From positions 124,001 through 188,000 of the forward strand of contig NZ_JAQQTE010000023.1 of assembly GCF_028561565.1 (NCBI RefSeq): a stretch of DNA of 64,000 nt, given 5' to 3'. This document shows, one piece after another, positions 16,436 to 25,499 of the stretch (its first letter is position 1; each line of letters opens with the position of its first letter). Below the pieces are notes generated by a model. It did not search any database and had not been told where the DNA came from. It saw only the letters and a list, made by a program, of their open reading frames with translations. This stretch comes from Gilvibacter sediminis (lineage in GTDB: Bacteria; Bacteroidota; Bacteroidia; Flavobacteriales; Flavobacteriaceae). The position numbers and the translations under genes were made by a program.

Positions 16436-17311
16436 TTATTCGTTGTTGAGTTCTTGGATGTATTGTTTTAGCTTGGCTTGGGTATCCGGGTCCAGTTCGG
16501 GCTCCTGAATGTTTGTATAGGCTTCCATAGCTTCTAACAAAATGCTAGCGACGACCACGCGAGCGGCTCTTTTATTATCCGCAGGAATCACATACCAAGG
16601 CGCATGCTCTTTTGAGGTTCTGTTTATGGCATCTTGGTAGCACTCCATGTACTGATCCCAAAGCTTGCGTTCCTTGAGATCGCCAGACGAAAACTTCCAG
16701 TTCTTTTCTTTTTTATTCAATCTGCGCAGTAAGCGGTGTTTTTGCTCGTCCTTAGAGAGGTTCAAATAGAACTTAAAGATGAGCGTACCATTCTCTGCCA
16801 AATGCTTCTCAAAATTGTTGATCTGCTCAAAACGCTTATCCCAAAAGGCGTCATCTATCTGATCCACGCTCTTGAGTTTTGGCAAACGCTCGTTGAGAAT
16901 ATACTCTGGATGTACACGCGTCACCAACACATTCTCATAATGAGTACGGTTGTGGATTCCAAAGATCCCGCGACGAGGCAGGGCTATGTAGTGTCTCCAG
17001 AGGTAGTCGTGATCCAGTTCCAAGTCTGTCGGTACTTTAAAGCTGTGTACCTCTACTCCACGAGAATTGAAGTCTTTAAAAACCTCTCTAATCAAACTAT
17101 CTTTCCCAGCAGTATCCATCCCTTGAAGGCAGATCAACACAGCGTATTTGTCATGCGCATACATGGTGTCTTGCAATTTGCCCAATCGGGAACGCACGCG
17201 CTCTAAAACATCTTCTAAGGTTTCTTTATCCAAACCAAAGTCTTCATAAGTGGGATGCTGTTGGAGATCGGTTTGTCCGTCTACGCGGTATTTACTGCTG
17301 TCAATCTTCAT
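16436..17311 (-). CDS. Polyphosphate kinase 2 family (class III-like)
   Basis: 291 residues in the one-domain PPK2 form. Walker A is GMDTAGKDS (about 65-73); the PRRGIFGIHNRTHYENVLV stretch and the Arg-rich lid (HRLLRRLNKKEKNW) are the PPK2 signature. The enzyme uses polyphosphate to phosphorylate nucleotides; the length and the short N-terminus resemble class III enzymes that raise AMP and ADP to higher phosphates, but the class call is from overall likeness only. Cytosolic. Five bases upstream of the M28 gene start, so co-transcription is likely. Confidence 0.93.
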   Translation of the reverse strand: MKIDSSKYRVDGQTDLQQHPTYEDFGLDKETLEDVLERVRSRLGKLQDTMYAHDKYAVLICLQGMDTAGKDSLIREVFKDFNSRGVEVHSFKVPTDLELDHDYLWRHYIALPRRGIFGIHNRTHYENVLVTRVHPEYILNERLPKLKSVDQIDDAFWDKRFEQINNFEKHLAENGTLIFKFYLNLSKDEQKHRLLRRLNKKEKNWKFSSGDLKERKLWDQYMECYQDAINRTSKEHAPWYVIPADNKRAARVVVASILLEAMEAYTNIQEPELDPDTQAKLKQYIQELNNE

Positions 17312-17321
17312 GCTGATGGTA

Positions 17322-18485
17322 TTATTTACTGGCGAACAAGCGCACGTCTTCTTCGCTGATGGTTTCTCCTCCTAAGATAATCAATCGTTCTACTACATTT
17401 CGCAATTCCCGAATGTTTCCAGTCCAATCGTACTCCTTGAGCAGTTTTACGGCCTTGTCCTGAAATTTTTTCTGAGCGGTTCCTTGTTCTTCTGATATCT
17501 TCTTGGTGAAGTAATCTAAGAGCAAGGGAATATCTTCTCTGCGGTCATTGAGCGCAGGAACTTTGATCAAGATCACAGCCAATCGGTGATAGAGATCCTC
17601 TCTAAAGTTACCTTCTGCGATCTCGTTTTTAAGGTCTTTATTGGTCGCTGCAATTACCCGAACATCTACCTTGATGTCCTTGTCATTACCCACGCGTTGA
17701 ATCTTGTTCTCCTGTAAGGCACGCAGCACCTTAGCCTGAGCAGACAAGCTCATATCGCCCACCTCGTCCAAAAAAATGGTTCCGCCGTTGGCCGCTTCAA
17801 ACTTTCCCGCGCGGTCCTTATTGGCAGAAGTAAAGGCACCTTTTACGTGTCCAAAGAGTTCACTTTCTATAAGTTCACTTGGAATGGCAGCACAATTCAC
17901 CTCGATCATCGGCCCTTTAGAACGATCACTTTTCTGATGCAACCAATGCGCCACAAGTTCTTTACCCGTTCCGTTAGGCCCTGTAATGAGTACGCGAGCT
18001 TCTGTAGGAGCTACCTTCTCTATCATTTCCTTAATGTGGGAGATAGGAGCAGATTCTCCGATCATCTCGTAGTTCTTACTCACCTTCTTTTTAAGGCGAG
18101 TGTTCTCTACCACCAATTCTTTACGGTCTAGCGCAATGCGTACGGTGTTTAAAAGTCTATTGAGATCTGGTGGTTTGGAGATATAATCAAAGGCTCCGAG
18201 ACGCATGGTATTTACCGCTGTATCTAGATCACCGTGCCCAGAGATCATGACAATTGGAGTCTCTGGCTTGAGCTTTTTAGCGGCTTCCAAAACCTCAACA
18301 CCGTCCATTTTAGGCATTTTTATATCACACAAAACCAGATCAAAATCTTCTTTTTTGATCATTTCAATTCCAGAAAGTCCGTCTTCGGCTTCGGTAACTT
18401 TGTAATCTGCACTTTCCTCACTGAGTATTTTTGACAATACCCGACGGATCGCCGCCTCATCTTCTATGATTAATATCTGAGCCAT
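17322..18485 (-). CDS. NtrC-like sigma-54 activator response regulator without DNA-binding domain
   Basis: 387 residues: receiver domain 1-120 with phospho-acceptor D54 (VLCDIKMPKMDG), linker helix, AAA+ domain about 138-375 with Walker A GPNGTGKE (169-176), Walker B GGTIFLDE, and an Arg-finger segment. The sigma-54 contact loop reads GAFTSA rather than the usual GAFTGA. The protein ends at the AAA+ lid (EEDVRLFASK) and has no Fis-type helix-turn-helix, so it cannot bind enhancer DNA in the normal way. Such HTH-less activators work from solution. Ends ten bases before ppk2; no partner kinase is in the window. Confidence 0.93.
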   Translation of the reverse strand: MAQILIIEDEAAIRRVLSKILSEESADYKVTEAEDGLSGIEMIKKEDFDLVLCDIKMPKMDGVEVLEAAKKLKPETPIVMISGHGDLDTAVNTMRLGAFDYISKPPDLNRLLNTVRIALDRKELVVENTRLKKKVSKNYEMIGESAPISHIKEMIEKVAPTEARVLITGPNGTGKELVAHWLHQKSDRSKGPMIEVNCAAIPSELIESELFGHVKGAFTSANKDRAGKFEAANGGTIFLDEVGDMSLSAQAKVLRALQENKIQRVGNDKDIKVDVRVIAATNKDLKNEIAEGNFREDLYHRLAVILIKVPALNDRREDIPLLLDYFTKKISEEQGTAQKKFQDKAVKLLKEYDWTGNIRELRNVVERLIILGGETISEEDVRLFASK

Positions 18486-18486
18486 A

Positions 18487-19374
18487 TCAAATCTTAAATT
18501 TTACACCGGTTCTAAAATAACCGGTATTGTTTTCATTCAAATTAAATACGTTGTTGCGGTTTTCATCACGCAATCGTAATTCGTTGTACAAAGTGTATGC
18601 CGCATAAAGGTAGAAATAGAAATTCTTGGCAAAGTTGTACTCATACCCCAGCCCCCCAAGCACTTGGGTCATGGAAATATTATCAGCAATGGAGGTACTC
18701 CCATCTGGGTTAGTCACTACACGATTGTTCTGCAGGTTAGAAAAGAATCCATCTAACGATACATACGCTTGAATGCTATTCTTGGCATTGAACATATGCT
18801 TGATATTTGTTTTTGGAGTCCCGAGGGAATAGGACCAACTGGGATGAAACTGTCTGTAGTAGTTTATGATTGGCAAAGGTAAAGGCCGTCCTTGGTTGGT
18901 AGAATACTGCAATCCTATTACCCAACGATTGGGCTTTGCAACCTCATCCTCAGAGCGATCACGGATCATATATGCAGAACCGCTGAACCTAAAATCTCGT
19001 CCTAAAAAATCAGCACTCTCAAAATTAGAAGCCAATTCAAAACCTGCCCGAGCCCCAAAACGCCAACCACTTTTAAACTTAAAGGTATACGCTATAGTAG
19101 CTCTGAACATTTCAAAGGTCGTCGCGTCATTGGTGTCAAAAGGGACCGGGTCATCTATATCTAAAGTGATGTGTCGGTATTCAAAACCTGGGATCAGATA
19201 ACTGCCCTCCCAAGAAAGCGGAATTGGAAAGTTGATAAAGCCTCTAAAACGGCTCAGTGAATTGTCACTGTCTACCTGGGGTATCCGAAGCCATTCCACA
19301 CGCATCAAATCTGTGGATTGCCCCAAACAACATCCGCCAGAAATAATCAAAAGCAAGAGCAAGAATTTACGCAT
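18487..19374 (-). CDS. DUF6268-type outer membrane beta-barrel protein
   Basis: 295 residues from the ATG at 19374, which gives a clean signal peptide (MRKFLLLLLIISGGCCLGQ); the 38-residue extension to 19488 runs through the MscS gene and is rejected. The mature part is a run of amphipathic strands (SRFRGFINFPIPLSWEG, YLIPGFEYRHITLDI, WRFGARAGFELA, WVIGLQYSTNQG) ending in an aromatic terminal strand GYFRTGVKFKI, as outer-membrane barrels do. The N-terminal strands fit DUF6268. Starts eight bases inside the MscS gene. Function unknown. Confidence 0.82.
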   Translation of the reverse strand: MRKFLLLLLIISGGCCLGQSTDLMRVEWLRIPQVDSDNSLSRFRGFINFPIPLSWEGSYLIPGFEYRHITLDIDDPVPFDTNDATTFEMFRATIAYTFKFKSGWRFGARAGFELASNFESADFLGRDFRFSGSAYMIRDRSEDEVAKPNRWVIGLQYSTNQGRPLPLPIINYYRQFHPSWSYSLGTPKTNIKHMFNAKNSIQAYVSLDGFFSNLQNNRVVTNPDGSTSIADNISMTQVLGGLGYEYNFAKNFYFYLYAAYTLYNELRLRDENRNNVFNLNENNTGYFRTGVKFKI

Positions 19375-20305
19375 TGCCCTCCCCTGTGATGTTTGGTGAA
19401 ACCATGGTTTTAATGTGCAGATCACGCTGCGGGAATGGAATACTGATATCGTTGGCTCTAAAGGCCTCATCGATCTTAAAGCGCACATTGCTCTTGGTCA
19501 ACGGATCTTTAAAGCTATCGGTCACATAAAAGAAGACACTAAAGATCAAGGCAGAATCTCCAAAATCTTGAAACAATACTCGCGGTTCTGGACGTTTGAG
19601 AATTCCTGGTTCTGACTGCACGCATTCCAATAGAAGTTTTTCCACCAAACGCGTATCACTGCCATAAGCCACTCCCACGGTCACGCCTTCACGTGTCATT
19701 TTGTGATTTTGGGTATAGTTAAAAACCGTATCACTGATAAACTTGTGGTTGGGAATAATGATGACCTTATCATCTCTGGTAATACAGCGCGTGGTGCGCA
19801 ATCTGATCTCTATAACCTTCCCGACTTTGCCATTGATCTCGATGATATCACCCACTAAAAGCGATTTGTCAACGATGATGAAAATCCCTCCTATGATGTC
19901 TTGGAAGAGCTCCTGAAGTGCGAGCCCGAGTCCTACAAAAAGTGCCGCAGAAGCGGTCAATAGGACGGTGACATTAATTCCTGCTGCATTCATAGTGAGC
20001 AGGATCACCAGCATATAGATCAAATACTTAAGGAACTTGAAAATACTTACAAACTTCAAGCGATTCTCTTCTTCCATGCGGCGGGTGAGCCATTTTCTGA
20101 TCAAATTGAGCGCGAAACTCGAAACAAAAATGGCGATCACCAAAGTGAGGATCAATCCAATGGTTAGGTGAATCTGCTTATCACCTTCACCAAAGTGAAA
20201 GCCTCTATTGAGAAATTCTCGAATAGAGGCCCACAAACTTTTACCGATTTCCGTGGCCTCTTCGGCCAGGCTTTCATCCTGTATAAGTGCTAGTATTTTA
20301 ACCAT
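19367..20305 (-). CDS. MscS-family mechanosensitive channel
   Basis: 312 residues. Three membrane helices (about 47-68, 85-107, 113-140); the pore helix region LLTASAALFVGLGLALQELFQD is the Gly/Ala-packed TM3 of MscS, followed by the beta domain (VGDIIEINGKVGKVIEIRLRTT, VIIIPNHKFISDTVFNY) and alpha/beta C-terminal domain. Opens under membrane tension to release solutes after osmotic downshift. Overlaps the ABC permease gene by 16 bases and the barrel gene by eight. Confidence 0.93.
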   Translation of the reverse strand: MVKILALIQDESLAEEATEIGKSLWASIREFLNRGFHFGEGDKQIHLTIGLILTLVIAIFVSSFALNLIRKWLTRRMEEENRLKFVSIFKFLKYLIYMLVILLTMNAAGINVTVLLTASAALFVGLGLALQELFQDIIGGIFIIVDKSLLVGDIIEINGKVGKVIEIRLRTTRCITRDDKVIIIPNHKFISDTVFNYTQNHKMTREGVTVGVAYGSDTRLVEKLLLECVQSEPGILKRPEPRVLFQDFGDSALIFSVFFYVTDSFKDPLTKSNVRFKIDEAFRANDISIPFPQRDLHIKTMVSPNITGEGNA

Positions 20306-21603
20306 TTAAATAATTCCTTGTAACTGGCCTTTTTACCGTACATCAAGATACCGACTCGGTAGATTTTCGCGGCCACCCAAACTGTGCCTATAAAAGTAGC
20401 AAATAAAATCACTACTGATAGTATTTGTTGCCAGATTGGGACTCCAAACGGTATACGCATCAGCATAACCACCGGAGAGGTCAAAGGAATGAATGAAAAT
20501 ACTTGAGAAACGGTACCGTGTGGATTTTCAATCACGGTGAAAACCCCGACATAAACTGCCAGAATCAATGGCATGAGAATGGGAAGCATAAACTGCTGGG
20601 TATCTGTTTCATTATCTACGGCAGCACCAATGGCCGCGTAGAGTGAAGCGTACATCAAATATCCACCTAAGAAGAACAAGATAAACATGATCACCAAGTT
20701 CATCAAAGGCAAGGAATTGATCTCATTGAGCAAACCAACCATTTCACTTTGTGCTTCTGGGCTGTCTTGCATTTGTTGCACCATTTCTGTTTGGGCTGAT
20801 TGCGCCTGGGCTGGATCAATGTCTAGCATTGCAGATCCCACAGAAAGGAATACTCCGAGCAACACTACCCAAACGGCAAACTGGGTTATCCCAGCTAAAG
20901 AGGTTCCGAAGATCTTTCCAAGCAGGAGCTGAATTGGTTTTACGGACGAGATGATCACCTCAATAATGCGGCTAGTCTTTTCTTCAATCACCGAGCGCAT
21001 GATCATATTCCCATAAATAATGATGAACATGAAAAGCAAGTATCCCGCTATTCCTCCAAAGGCCAATTTTACAACGGAGCCCATTTTAGAGGTCTCCTCG
21101 CCTTTAAAGGTTTCTAAGTTGGTTCGCACCCGTACCCGCAGGTCGCGGATCTTTTCGGCGTCCATACCTGCTTCTGCCAAGCGTGAATCCGTGGCCAAAC
21201 TACCAATGCGATCTTCTATCTTGCTTATGAGCAATAGCGAAGGGGAATCTGCAGAGTAGAAAGTCACTTGATCTGCCATCTGATCCATGGAGTTCACCTT
21301 TGGAATATAAAGCAGTCCGTACTGTTCAGCACGTTCTACATTTACTTTGGCAGAATCTAAACTAACCCCCGTTAGTATTTCGTATTTAGTGTTCTCTGTG
21401 CTTTCAAATTTGTCAATGAACATACCCGTCTCATCCAAGACGGCAATGGTCTTACTGCTTTCGTTATTGAGCTGTGACAAATAGGCCACCACAAAGATCA
21501 GCGCCACCATGATCAGTGGGCTTACAAAGGTCATTACAATAAAGGATTTGTTCTTTACTTTATTGAGGTATTCGCGTTTTATAATGAGTGGAAGGTGATT
21601 CAT
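20290..21603 (-). CDS. ABC-2 type transporter permease (NatB/CcmB-like)
   Basis: 437 residues. An N-terminal membrane helix is followed by a large extracytosolic domain (about 45-190) and then six helices, the layout of ABC-2 permeases of the Na+/drug exporter type. SVVKLAFGGIAGYLLFM and EEKTSRIIEVIISSVKPIQLLLGKI are the ABC-2 signature. Pairs with the ATPase encoded two bases upstream. Substrate unknown. Confidence 0.92.
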   Translation of the reverse strand: MNHLPLIIKREYLNKVKNKSFIVMTFVSPLIMVALIFVVAYLSQLNNESSKTIAVLDETGMFIDKFESTENTKYEILTGVSLDSAKVNVERAEQYGLLYIPKVNSMDQMADQVTFYSADSPSLLLISKIEDRIGSLATDSRLAEAGMDAEKIRDLRVRVRTNLETFKGEETSKMGSVVKLAFGGIAGYLLFMFIIIYGNMIMRSVIEEKTSRIIEVIISSVKPIQLLLGKIFGTSLAGITQFAVWVVLLGVFLSVGSAMLDIDPAQAQSAQTEMVQQMQDSPEAQSEMVGLLNEINSLPLMNLVIMFILFFLGGYLMYASLYAAIGAAVDNETDTQQFMLPILMPLILAVYVGVFTVIENPHGTVSQVFSFIPLTSPVVMLMRIPFGVPIWQQILSVVILFATFIGTVWVAAKIYRVGILMYGKKASYKELFKWLKY

Positions 21604-21604
21604 C

Positions 21605-22531
21605 TTAGCTGTTTTTTACCGTTTGAATGAAGATATCGTTCGCGCTAGGCACCACTTCTACAAAGTGTGTAAGTTGTCCTTTCCCGCTTAGGTACTGGAT
21701 CAGATCGTTAGCGGAACCATTGGCACCTAATTTGATATTGCACATGAGCTCATCATTGATGCTTTTGAATTGCGCCGGAGACACCTCGAACTTGCCTTGA
21801 AGTTCCTTCAATACAGCCTCTTCGTTTGGCGTCATAAGACCGATCTCAAAAGTATTGGTCTTGTTTTGCCTTTTGATGTCGATGAGTTTACCGTCTAAGA
21901 TCTTGTTAGACTGATGAATCAAAGCGATATGATCGCACATTTCTTCTACAGACTCCATTCTGTGGGTTGAAAAGATGATTGTGGCTCCATTGTCACGCAA
22001 GCGCAGGATCTCGTCTTTTATAAGCGTGGCATTGATCGGGTCAAATCCGCTGAAAGGTTCGTCAAAGATCAACAGCTTAGGCTCGTGAAGTACAGTTACC
22101 ACAAACTGAATTTTCTGAGCCATCCCTTTGGAGAGCTCTTGGATCTTCTTGTTCCACCAATCGCCAATTTCTAATCGGTCAAACCACATGCGCAAACGCT
22201 TTTTGGCTTCTGCCTTATCCAGCCCTTTCAATTGGGCCAAATACAAGGCTTGTTCGCCTACTTTCATAGACTTGTACAAACCGCGCTCTTCTGGCAAATA
22301 ACCGATGTCTTTGATGTGTTCGGCACGCAGCGGCTCACCGTCTAGCATGACGCTACCGGTGTCTGGCATAGTGATCTGATTGATGATACGGATAAAAGTA
22401 GTTTTCCCAGCTCCGTTAGGCCCAAGCAGTCCAAAGACGCTTCCCTTTGGGACGCTAATAGAGACTTGGTTGAGGGCAGTATATTCACCAAATTTCTTGG
22501 ATACACTGTCTGCAACTAGCAAATCATTCAT
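21605..22531 (-). CDS. ABC transporter ATP-binding protein
   Basis: 308 residues from the ATG at 22531 (MNDLLVADSVSKKFG); the 19-residue extension in the longer frame is not conserved-looking. Walker A GPNGAGKTT, Q-loop, signature ELSKGMAQK (a variant of LSGGQ), Walker B LLIFDEPFSGFDP, and switch His in FSTHRMESVEEM. A C-terminal domain of about 80 residues follows, common in ABC-2 exporter ATPases. Forms an exporter with the permease two bases downstream. Confidence 0.94.
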   Translation of the reverse strand: MNDLLVADSVSKKFGEYTALNQVSISVPKGSVFGLLGPNGAGKTTFIRIINQITMPDTGSVMLDGEPLRAEHIKDIGYLPEERGLYKSMKVGEQALYLAQLKGLDKAEAKKRLRMWFDRLEIGDWWNKKIQELSKGMAQKIQFVVTVLHEPKLLIFDEPFSGFDPINATLIKDEILRLRDNGATIIFSTHRMESVEEMCDHIALIHQSNKILDGKLIDIKRQNKTNTFEIGLMTPNEEAVLKELQGKFEVSPAQFKSINDELMCNIKLGANGSANDLIQYLSGKGQLTHFVEVVPSANDIFIQTVKNS

Positions 22532-22633
22532 AAGATACGTTGAAGTTTTTTGGTTATGTTCATGCAGGCTCATCACTACATAGAACACAAAGTTAGTACA
22601 ATCCGGCGGGTATTTGTTACAATCTAAATTGTC

Positions 22634-22674
22634 CTAAAAAATAAAACCCACCCTTGACTGTGATCAAGGATGGG
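22634..22674 (-). terminator. Terminator downstream of dnaJ
   Basis: On the minus strand the stem CCCATCCTTGA / TCAAGGGTGGG (one mismatch) is followed by TTTTATTTTTT. The plus strand also ends in an A-rich flank, so the element could work both ways. It separates grpE-dnaJ from the ABC operon. Confidence 0.8.
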
Positions 22675-22765
22675 AAAAAAATTGCTATGAAAAAGAAAAA
22701 TTATCACTAGAAAGGAATCTAGTAATAGTCAAATATAAAAAAATATTTTTAATAACTGTCTTTAC

Positions 22766-23884
22766 TTAGGAGAACATATCCTTCACCTTCTCAAAAAAGG
22801 ATTTGTCTTCCTTTTCTGGCTTTGGCTGGAAGTGTTCATCGGCACTCATGCGCTCAAAGAACTCCTTTTGCTCCTTAGAAAGTGTACGCGGCGTCCATAC
22901 GTTTACATGAACTAACAAATCACCTTTCCCATAACCGTTCAAGTTGGGAATCCCTTTACTTCTCAGACGAAGGATCTTCCCGCTTTGCACTCCGGATTCG
23001 ATCTTGATTCTCACCTTTCCGCTTACCGTTTCAATCTCTTTAGAAGTACCCAAGGCAGCTTCTGAGAAACTGATGTATAGATCGTAATGCAGATTGTCGC
23101 CTTCACGCTGTAAAAGCTCGTGTGGCTTCTCGGTGATGGCAACCAAAAGATCTCCAGGAATACCGTTGCCTGGGGCATCGTTTCCTTTACCGCTTACTTT
23201 TAACTGCATGCCGTCTTCTACTCCTGCTGGAATTTTGATCGATACGGTTTCTTCTGTAGCGATCATACCTTGCGCATCTGCGTTGGCAGGCTTTTTATCT
23301 ACGATCTGTCCAGAACCACCACAAGTGGAACAGGTAGTCGCAGTTTGCATACGGCCTAAAATGGTATTTTGGATCCGCGTTACTTGCCCTTGTCCGTTAC
23401 ATGTGCTACAGGTAGTAAACGTAGTTCCTTGCGCCATTTTCTTGCGCTTTACCTTGATCTTTTTCTCTACTCCAGCAGCGATCTCTTCTAAGGTCAAACT
23501 CACGCGGATTCGCAGGTCACTTCCTTTGCGTCTGCGTTGTCCACCACCGAATCCTCCAAATCCGCCAAATCCGCCGCCGCCAAAGGCACCGCCAAAAATG
23601 TCTCCGAATTGACTAAAGATGTCATCCATGTTCATTCCACCGCCGCCGCCAAAACCGCCGCCTTGGAATGCTTGGTGTCCAAACTGATCGTATTGTTGAC
23701 GTTTTTGAGGATCGCTTAAGATCTCATAGGCCTCTGCGGCCTTCTTGAACATCTCTTCTGCCTTCTCATCACCAGGGTTCTTATCTGGGTGGAACTCAAT
23801 GGCCTTTTTGCGGTAGGCCTTTTTGATCTCCGCAGCAGAAGCGCCTTTATCAACGCCGAGTATTTCGTAAAAATCTTCTTTCAC
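22766..23884 (-). CDS. dnaJ: DnaJ co-chaperone, reduced zinc finger
   Basis: 372 residues. J domain 1-70 with HPD (about 32-34), Gly/Phe-rich region 75-115, then the cysteine domain and two C-terminal beta domains. The cysteine region holds only two CxxCxGxG motifs (CSTCNGQG and CSTCGGSG), where E. coli DnaJ has four; these match the second and third motifs, so one zinc site should remain. This trimming is, to my knowledge, usual in flavobacterial DnaJ. Presents clients to DnaK and stimulates its ATPase. Ten bases downstream of grpE. Confidence 0.96.
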   Translation of the reverse strand: MKEDFYEILGVDKGASAAEIKKAYRKKAIEFHPDKNPGDEKAEEMFKKAAEAYEILSDPQKRQQYDQFGHQAFQGGGFGGGGGMNMDDIFSQFGDIFGGAFGGGGFGGFGGFGGGQRRRKGSDLRIRVSLTLEEIAAGVEKKIKVKRKKMAQGTTFTTCSTCNGQGQVTRIQNTILGRMQTATTCSTCGGSGQIVDKKPANADAQGMIATEETVSIKIPAGVEDGMQLKVSGKGNDAPGNGIPGDLLVAITEKPHELLQREGDNLHYDLYISFSEAALGTSKEIETVSGKVRIKIESGVQSGKILRLRSKGIPNLNGYGKGDLLVHVNVWTPRTLSKEQKEFFERMSADEHFQPKPEKEDKSFFEKVKDMFS

Positions 23885-23893
23885 TGTCTTGTC

Positions 23894-24448
23894 TTATTGT
23901 TGTCCGATCACCACTTTTGGGTATCTGATGATCTTATCGCCTAAGGTGTAGCCTTTCTCAATCACGTCAATGATCTTTCCTTTCAAATCGTCTGTAGGCG
24001 CAGGAATTTGCGTCACAGCCTCGTGCAGATCTGCATCAAAGGTTGTACCTGCTGCGATCTCAATAGGCTGTAAACCTTTACTTTTCAAAGTTTCCTTGAG
24101 TTTGTTGTGGATCAAGGTAACGCCTTCAAAAAGGCCGTCATCTCCAGCGCGATCGATCTCTTTTAGTGCGCGATCAAAATCGTCTAAAACAGGAAGTAGC
24201 GATTGAATCACCTCTTCTCCGGCAGTTTTAAACAACTCTACACGCTCTCTACTGGTGCGCTTTTTAAAGTTCTCAAACTCTGCAAAAAGACGCAGAAACT
24301 TGTCTTTCTCCTCTTGCAATTCGCGTTGGGCTTTTTCTAAGTCGGTCTCTTTGGAAGCCTCCTCTTGCTGATCTACTGCGACGTCTTGATCTAGAATTTG
24401 ATCCAACTCGTCACTGCTTGTATTTTTATTCTTGTCTTTCTTGCTCAT
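23894..24448 (-). CDS. grpE: GrpE nucleotide exchange factor
   Basis: 184 residues. A charged, disordered N-terminus (1-35), long coiled coil (36-90, ELQEEKDKFLRLFAEFENFKKRT), helical bundle, and the beta domain ending GYTLGDKIIRYPKVVIG. Releases ADP from DnaK. First gene of a grpE-dnaJ operon with dnaK elsewhere. A promoter with good -7 lies at 24487-24494. Confidence 0.96.
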   Translation of the reverse strand: MSKKDKNKNTSSDELDQILDQDVAVDQQEEASKETDLEKAQRELQEEKDKFLRLFAEFENFKKRTSRERVELFKTAGEEVIQSLLPVLDDFDRALKEIDRAGDDGLFEGVTLIHNKLKETLKSKGLQPIEIAAGTTFDADLHEAVTQIPAPTDDLKGKIIDVIEKGYTLGDKIIRYPKVVIGQQ

Positions 24449-24486
24449 GGCAAAAACGCTGTTTTTATAGGTCGATTTACAGCGTG

Positions 24487-24519
24487 CAAAAGTACTGCCA
24501 TTGTTTTAAAAATGTCAAA
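24487..24519 (-). promoter_or_regulatory. Candidate -33/-7 promoter of grpE-dnaJ
   Basis: Minus strand: TTTG (complement of 24516-24519), 21-base spacer, TACTTTTG (complement of 24487-24494), a full match to TANNTTTG. Start codon lies 38 bases after the -7 element. Confidence 0.55.
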
Positions 24520-24541
24520 ATGTCACCATTTATTTCTGCCC

Positions 24542-25444
24542 TTAGAGCAAATTTGACAAGGCCGTGTCTAAATCAGGGAATTCAAAGCGGTAACCGGAAT
24601 CTAAGATCTTCGCAGCACTGACCTTCTGCCCTTCCAAGACAAGTAATGCGCGCTCCCCGAGAGCCACTTTAAGCACAAAGCCAGGAACCGGCGGCAAAAT
24701 GATCTTCTTACCGAGTGCTTGAGCTACCCCTTGGGTCAGGGCCTTGTTAGTAACAGGATTGGGTGCTACGCCGTTGAACACGCCGCTGAGCTTGTTTTGT
24801 ATGAGGTGGAAATAAATTCCGCTAATGTCTTTGCGATGGATCCAAGAGAACCATTGCTTCCCAGAACCTAAAGCCGCACCGAGCCCAAGTTTAACAGGCT
24901 TCATGATCTCTGGCAAAGCGCCCTGATCTGGATCTAAAACGACGCCCGTACGCAATTTAGCAACTTGCATTCCCATGGCCTTAAAACGATCCGCAGCAGC
25001 TTCCCACTGCACTACTACCTCTGCAAGGAAATTATCTCCAACAGCATTGTTGTCTTCTGTATAATGCTCCGTAAGACTGTTTGGATAGAGACTGATTCCG
25101 GATGCGCTGATAAAATGCGTCACCTGATGGTCAATCTTGCTCAGACTTTCTTCCAAGAGCATCATGGTCCCCACGCGAGATTCTACGATCTCTTGACGGT
25201 AGGCCTTGGTCCAAGGCTCGCTAATGGGCGCGCCAACTAAATGCACAATAGTGCCCACACCGTTAAAGCATTGATCATCGATCTCATTGTTCTTTGGATC
25301 CCAAAGAAAACCACGATGATTGTCGGTTTGGATGAGTTTACTGGATCGAGTAGTTAAAAAATGAACGGTGTGTCCTGCATGATGCAGGTCTGCAGTTAAT
25401 TGTGTGCCGATGAGTCCAGTAGCTCCTGTGATTAAAACCGTCAT
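24542..25444 (-). CDS. TIGR01777-family NAD(P)-dependent epimerase
   Basis: 300 residues from the ATG at 25444 (MTVLITGATGLIGTQL); the longer frame to 25627 overlaps the MnmD gene in antiphase to any family start and is rejected. Extended SDR fold with GxxGxxG, LVGAPISEPWTKAYRQEI, SASGISLYPNS, and a C-terminal DUF1731-type segment (GKKIILPPVPGFVLKVALGE). These YfcH/SULA-like proteins have no firm substrate. Single gene. Confidence 0.9.
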   Translation of the reverse strand: MTVLITGATGLIGTQLTADLHHAGHTVHFLTTRSSKLIQTDNHRGFLWDPKNNEIDDQCFNGVGTIVHLVGAPISEPWTKAYRQEIVESRVGTMMLLEESLSKIDHQVTHFISASGISLYPNSLTEHYTEDNNAVGDNFLAEVVVQWEAAADRFKAMGMQVAKLRTGVVLDPDQGALPEIMKPVKLGLGAALGSGKQWFSWIHRKDISGIYFHLIQNKLSGVFNGVAPNPVTNKALTQGVAQALGKKIILPPVPGFVLKVALGERALLVLEGQKVSAAKILDSGYRFEFPDLDTALSNLL

Positions 25445-25499
25445 GCTATTTTTTTTACAAAAATACGCATAAGCCAGCGGACTATACGTGAAACTTATC

